Part shown: positions 60,201 to 64,000 of the stretch, piece after piece
Position numbering within the stretch: the first letter of the stretch is position 1
Layout of the letters: each line of letters opens with the position of its first letter
Assembly: GCA_918026815.1 (NCBI GenBank)
Contig: CAKJVC010000008.1
Span: forward strand, 310,001 to 374,000
DNA length: 64,000 nucleotides
Reading direction: 5' to 3'
Source: Chalara sp. BL73
Lineage: Eukaryota; Ascomycota; Leotiomycetes; Helotiales
The notes under the pieces: model-generated
What the model was told of the DNA's origin: nothing
The model's database searches: none
What the model saw: the letters and a program-made list of their open reading frames with translations, nothing else
Program-made: the position numbers and the translations under genes

Positions 60201-60511
60201 ACGGTCAAAGACAGTCGGAGAAACACTGGCTGTGTCAGTTCTTGATCCGAGCGTGGAAGTTCAACGAATGCGAGTTACCTCCTACCATGCCCTTTGTTGT
60301 TACGGATGTGGATCCCAAGGGATACTGCCTTGTTGGGATGTTGACTACGTTCAACGCCAGGGTGTATTGCGAGCTACCTAACTGGACCACGGATGAGATC
60401 GTGCCAGGAGACCAGCTTGAGGTTGAGCTCGCAGATATCGATGCTTACGACTGTAGGATAGATGTCAGATCTATAGGGCGGTACAAGGGCGTGTTGCATT
60501 ATACCTATTAG
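57226..60511 (+). CDS. cyt-4: mitochondrial RNase II-type protein (CYT-4/Dss1-like)
   Basis: Mitochondrial 3'-5' exoribonuclease family protein (Dss1, mitochondrial degradosome, in yeast; CYT-4, needed for mitochondrial RNA processing, in Neurospora). Exons 57226-57408, 57465-57787 and 57838-60511 give 1059 aa. The N-terminus is basic and Ser-rich, consistent with mitochondrial targeting. The RNB domain starts near residue 450: PVYCIDDVTAHEIDDGIS carries the catalytic Asp cluster, followed by WIHVHVADPAARF, NVYLPERMVPML and VTSPLRRFGDLLVHFQ. Intron 2 (57788-57837, GTGAGC...GAAAG, branch GCTAATT) explains what looks like a frame change and joins PGDLVELI to NANGHGQELAVYVRE. The assignment to CYT-4 rather than nuclear Dis3 follows from the absence of PIN and cold-shock domains. 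Confidence 0.92.
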
Positions 60512-62175
60512 TGGGTCTACGATGCGAGGGAACTGATATACAATGTATAATTATGTTAGAGGGGTGTATCAACAATGATGTATTATATAGGTTGGTAGAT
60601 ATCATGGCACGGCGAACTAGGATAATGACAGGTGCATGTAGTCCCTTCATAACGTTTGGGGCTACGCCAGTGGCGTATATGCATTAGGAAATAACAGAAA
60701 TGAGAAAATTAGAGTCCATGCAATCATTTCCTGTTTTTGCATCCATTTCTAATACCATCTATCTTCTATCAAATATTCGGTCCTCCTCCTTCAGGAAAAG
60801 ACATGAATAAAGCTCACACATCGACAAACAATATATCAAATAGACATATAGTGATGCAGCATGCCATAGGTGTCTGGATTTTCTGCGTCTTGCAAACCTA
60901 ACTTGCTCGCCTGGTCGTATGCTACGCGTCACTTGCTGCATGCCATGTTTCCAGCCATGCATTCCAAGCCCAACCTGCTGAGGTTCCGTTAAAGGCAAGG
61001 GTGTCTGTGGTGAAGAAGGTGAGTGACGAGAATGGCGACGGAGGCTTGTTCGTTTCGTGTTAGACCGAGCAAGAGGGTCGTGGTTTTGGGATACCTGCTT
61101 CTGGTCAACCGCTGCTGGTGGAAGTAGAAGTAGAAGAACAAATAATAGAAATACCCGGTAAACACACAATCCCTTGACAAAAATTGGGTTCTTCCAAGCT
61201 ATCAAGCCATCGACTGGGCATAAACAAGTAAATAAGAACTTACTCTTCATCACCAGCATCCTACCTCTTTTCGCCGTGCAAATCAGCTATCAAGAAGCTG
61301 GCCCCAGAGACAAACAGGTATTGCGACGCTCGCCACTTTAGAGTTGCAAGCTCCGATCAAATTCAATATCCATTTCCTGCGGCCCCTTCTGTGCTACTGC
61401 GTGATACGAGGAATGTCGGGCTCCGTTGGGCTGAATCCTTATCTGAACAGGTATATCCTTCTACAGCAAGAACGAAGTGTAGCTTGGTTGGCACTCTTTC
61501 TATGAAATGATCCGATGTAGGTTTGCTGCATGCATGGTTAGGAACGCATCTTGGAGAATAGATGTGACGTAGCTTAGAGGTCTCCGTCGAAGCCGTTGGG
61601 GAATTGAACAGCGTGAAGGCTAGCAGCTCTCCTGCGGCCCTGAGTGAAAGTAGAGGAAAAGGATATTCATCAACTCTCGAAGATGCCTTTGTGCCAGCAA
61701 AATATAGCATCAACCACGGTTTCTAACCAGGGAGAGACCCAAAAAGTGTCGGCTCACAACGGAGCCGACATCTTAATTAGGGCTATAGGGCTCTCCCTCT
61801 ACTCCCCAACCTTATGCTAAGCATGATATATACCGGTGGTACACGTTGACAACTAACAAAGGGACCAGGCGTGTAGGTTGCCAGTTGTTAGCAGGGAAAT
61901 ACGTCCTCCTCGACCCCATATTTCAGCCTCCTCCACGACCTCTGTGACGCTCGCTACGCCAATCGCCGATCTTTGATCTCCCAGGTTGGCTCTGGGTGAT
62001 GTAGCTTACCAGGTAAGCTAGCATGTTGATTTGTGAAATGGATTTGTTTACTTGGTTACTTATACTGGAGAAATCAAGGAAAACAAAATGTGAACGATAA
62101 GGCTGGCAGATAGGAGATTGGCAACCTCAGGGGCACTTTCCAAATTCTAGTCTAATCTCGACGCTATATAACAGC
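60512..62175. other. intergenic region
   Basis: About 1.7 kb downstream of the RNase II-type gene. One frame at 60759-61259 (-) is listed separately with low confidence. The rest has no supported gene. Confidence 0.4.
60759..61259 (-). CDS. doubtful hypothetical protein
   Basis: A 166-codon frame containing a very hydrophobic stretch (VYRVFLLFVLLLLLPPAA), then a basic Ser/Arg/Pro-rich region and Trp/His-containing MHGWKHGMQQ. No family is recognised. Splice-like signals inside it suggest that, if real, the model is wrong. It could be chance. Confidence 0.2.
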   Translation of the reverse strand: MLVMKSKFLFTCLCPVDGLIAWKNPIFVKGLCVYRVFLLFVLLLLLPPAAVDQKQVSQNHDPLARSNTKRTSLRRHSRHSPSSPQTPLPLTEPQQVGLGMHGWKHGMQQVTRSIRPGEQVRFARRRKSRHLWHAASLYVYLIYCLSMCELYSCLFLKEEDRIFDRR

Positions 62176-62932
62176 TCACTCATCTTTCTGATAAGACCCT
62201 TCGGCCTCCTTCTCTAACTTCTCAACATGTTTCTCCATCTTCCTGAACGGCCAGCTGAATGTGGGATAAAGAATAGGTCTCAAATCAAACCTATTATCGT
62301 CGCACCTATAATTCTCCGAGTGCAAAGCCGGCGTTAACACCACTTGCTTGTGGTGGTTGATAGAGTAGTAGTAAAAGAAATGCCTCACTTTTTCGTAGAT
62401 CTGTTGTGGCGTGTATCGGTCGGCCCAAACGGAAGTTTTCAAGAGATTTTCATACATAGCCCAAGGCCCTCGTTTCTCGATTTTCCGCATCCTGCCCATT
62501 ACATCCAGGTCTGCGTATGTCACGCCCATTTGGTCTTCGTCGGACCGAACGTAGGAGGATGTTATAGGCCCACGGGGGCTCAAAGTCAATATTTTCATCT
62601 GAATAAAGCTTGACACCCTGATATACGTAAGAAGGGAATTATAACTCACTCTATTTCGGCAGTAGGAGTTGCTTCACAGAGAGCATCTAAAATCGGCAAT
62701 TCGAAGGCGTCTGGCGACCATCTCACAAATGCTACTAGATCATCCTTGTCGATGCCACCAATTGGATTAATATCAGCTAGAGTTATCATACTTGGAGTAA
62801 TAACCTAAATGGCATCAGTTTGTTCTCATATATATCCCTTGAAGGCGGCCCTCCAAGACTTACCTCTGAGCTGTTCAGATAAGTTTCCCGACCCCAAAAC
62901 CAGCAAGGACCCTGGGTTCGGTCGTTTGCGTA

Positions 62933-63074
62933 CTACAACAGTTAGCACTGTAGAAACTTGAAATGGGGCAGAAAGCTCCAGAGCTGAGGCTGCCTCAATA
63001 GCCCAAACACCAAGACAAGCGAGTCTCTGGGCCCACTTAATCAAAGCTGACTTATTTGAATGAAAATTACATAC
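62933..63074 (-). repeat. introner-like intron B of the NAD+ synthetase pseudogene
   Basis: A 142-nt intron (donor GTATGT, branch GCTAAC, acceptor TTGTAG) similar in sequence to intron A (63767-63918). Shared blocks include CAAATAAGTCA near the 5' end and AGCTCTGGAGCT near the middle, in the same order and orientation. Confidence 0.45.
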
Positions 63075-63766
63075 TGAGAGGCAAGAGTTGGGCGAACATG
63101 TACGTCAAAACCATTCATGATCTAGCCTGAATATTCTGAAGAGCAAGATTTTCAGCGCTTGTTCCGTCGTGCACTGTGAATCTAAGCGTAAAACTGGTTG
63201 CAAGTGTGAAGACTCTAGTGATGGCACCGACTACTGAGTCCATATTTATAGTTCCGATGTAGCACGTGTGAAATAATCGGCTTGATATCCCTTATGGAGT
63301 GGCTGGAAACCATGTCGAGACTTGTGGCTCTGCCACTAATCTTCGAAGGTCTTTTATGACCTGTTCATTGTTTTCCTTCGTAATGGCAGAGTGTAAAATT
63401 CGGCACATGGAGAAGACTATCAGAGCGGTTGAGCATGAATCTAGACCACCCGAGAGTGGAAGAAAGAACCTGGAAACATTAACAGAAGACAATCATGGTT
63501 GGAGGTCTTACCCAGCTATTTCTGTGGAAGAACCGCCTCCACAGCGTCGCAAGTAATCCCACAGGAAGGCTCCGGTGCTTAAGGAAATCTCCTCACTCGG
63601 AATATGGTAATTAACCTCCTCCAATGGCTGAGTAAGCTTGGTCTTCGAGTGTATACCAGCTCCAAGCAAGATTGGCACCTCAATCCTCTGGTATGGTGGA
63701 GCATAGCTCCCTTGAAGACTTCGTGATATAGAGGTGCGGAAACTCCTGACTTCCTCCAAATCAACA

Positions 63767-63918
63767 CTTTAGCGAGTTAGCAAATCAAACGCAGGAGCTC
63801 CAGAGCTCGCAGCTTTCTTAAGAGCCAAAGCAGCAAAAAAATGCAGGCTCTCGGCTCAAGACAGCTCACGAGCTTCCTTGGCTAAACGTGACTTATTTGT
63901 ATGGAAAATGGATCATAC
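63767..63918 (-). repeat. introner-like intron A of the NAD+ synthetase pseudogene
   Basis: A 152-nt intron (donor GTATGA, branch GCTAAC, acceptor CTAAAG) resembling intron B of the same gene in length, order of shared blocks (CAAATAAGTCA, then AGCTCTGGAGCT) and branch context. Confidence 0.45.
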
Positions 63919-64000
63919 GTGCATGCGACGACCTCGACATCATTGAGTGAGAACTGCTTCCCCATCACTATTGCTCTTCCATTCATGAGGATGCCACAGG

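Larger units (their letters stand above)
62176..64000 (-). pseudogene. qns1: glutamine-dependent NAD+ synthetase, decayed copy (partial)
   Basis: A functional copy would convert deamido-NAD+ to NAD+ using ATP and glutamine. Recognisable pieces, minus strand: end of the nitrilase-type glutaminase domain (64000-63919, QFSLNDVEVVAC); VDLEEVRSFR through GAFLWDYLRR (63766-63512); the ATP-binding loop FFLPLSGGLDSCSTALIVFS (63469 on); NIQAR and MFAQLLP (to 63075); PGSLLVLGSGN (62932-62864); DINPIGGIDKDDL and ATPTAEI (62804-62650); C-terminal VRHFFYYYSINHHKQ and DDNRFDLRP (62578-62176). Lesions: TAA at 63294-63292 after FPATP; about 27 codons missing after FHTCYIGT (near 63235); TGA at 63117-63115; a 2-bp loss near 62778 shifting frame before ADINPIG. 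All inferred introns keep GT...AG ends. The 5' part lies outside the window. Confidence 0.8.

Overview
The window is nuclear DNA from a filamentous ascomycete (Pezizomycotina), most likely in or near the Leotiomycetes. The kingdom call rests on GT-AG introns of about 45-200 nt, fungal-only families (Zn2Cys6 regulator, class IV chitin synthase with a Skt5-type activator, GH17 wall protein, GIG1/DUF3605) and widely spaced single genes. The class assignment is an impression from protein character, not a measurement. I assembled 21 genes by joining exons with consistent splice phase, plus one decayed gene at the right edge. Three of the genes (SRPBCC protein at 27.1 kb, tail-anchored protein at 43.4 kb, Cys-rich membrane protein at 55.8 kb) have no exon long enough to stand out as an open frame and were found only by joining exons.

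Layout. 1.3-3.3 kb: homeobox regulator (+). 4.5-17.8 kb: a cell-wall block with a Skt5/Chs4-type chitin synthase activator (-), a class IV chitin synthase (+) transcribed away from it across a shared 3.7 kb region, then a GH17 wall glycosidase (+). 19.3-21.7 kb: WD40 protein (-). 21.7-34.1 kb: a gene-poor stretch with one SRPBCC gene, one Ser/Pro-rich protein and a degenerate repeat array near 25.2-25.9 kb. 34.1-42.3 kb: methionine salvage dehydratase MDE1 (-), calnexin (+), Tls1/C9orf78-like protein (-), tandem FolB-domain protein (+), GNAT acetyltransferase (-). 43.4-49.7 kb: tail-anchored protein (-), GIG1-like protein (+), class I histone deacetylase (-) and, divergent from it, an ING-family PHD protein (+). 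50.1-55.3 kb: MFS transporter (-) and Zn2Cys6 regulator (-). 55.8-60.5 kb: Cys-rich membrane protein (+), molybdopterin synthase small subunit (-), mitochondrial RNase II-type protein (+). 62.2-64.0 kb: a decayed glutamine-dependent NAD+ synthetase copy (-) that runs off the right edge.

How the genes work together. The clearest functional grouping is the cell wall block: in yeast the Skt5/Chs4 family activates the class IV chitin synthase Chs3, so an activator and its probable target sit head to head here, and their shared upstream region holds two copies of a perfect 12-bp palindrome. The histone deacetylase and ING protein form a second divergent pair, both chromatin regulators. Most other genes look like unrelated housekeeping neighbours.

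The most unusual observations are the NAD+ synthetase pseudogene, which has several disabling lesions but clean splice sites, and the fact that two of its introns resemble each other in sequence, as expected for introner-like elements. No tRNA, rRNA, CRISPR array, intact transposon or virus was recognised.
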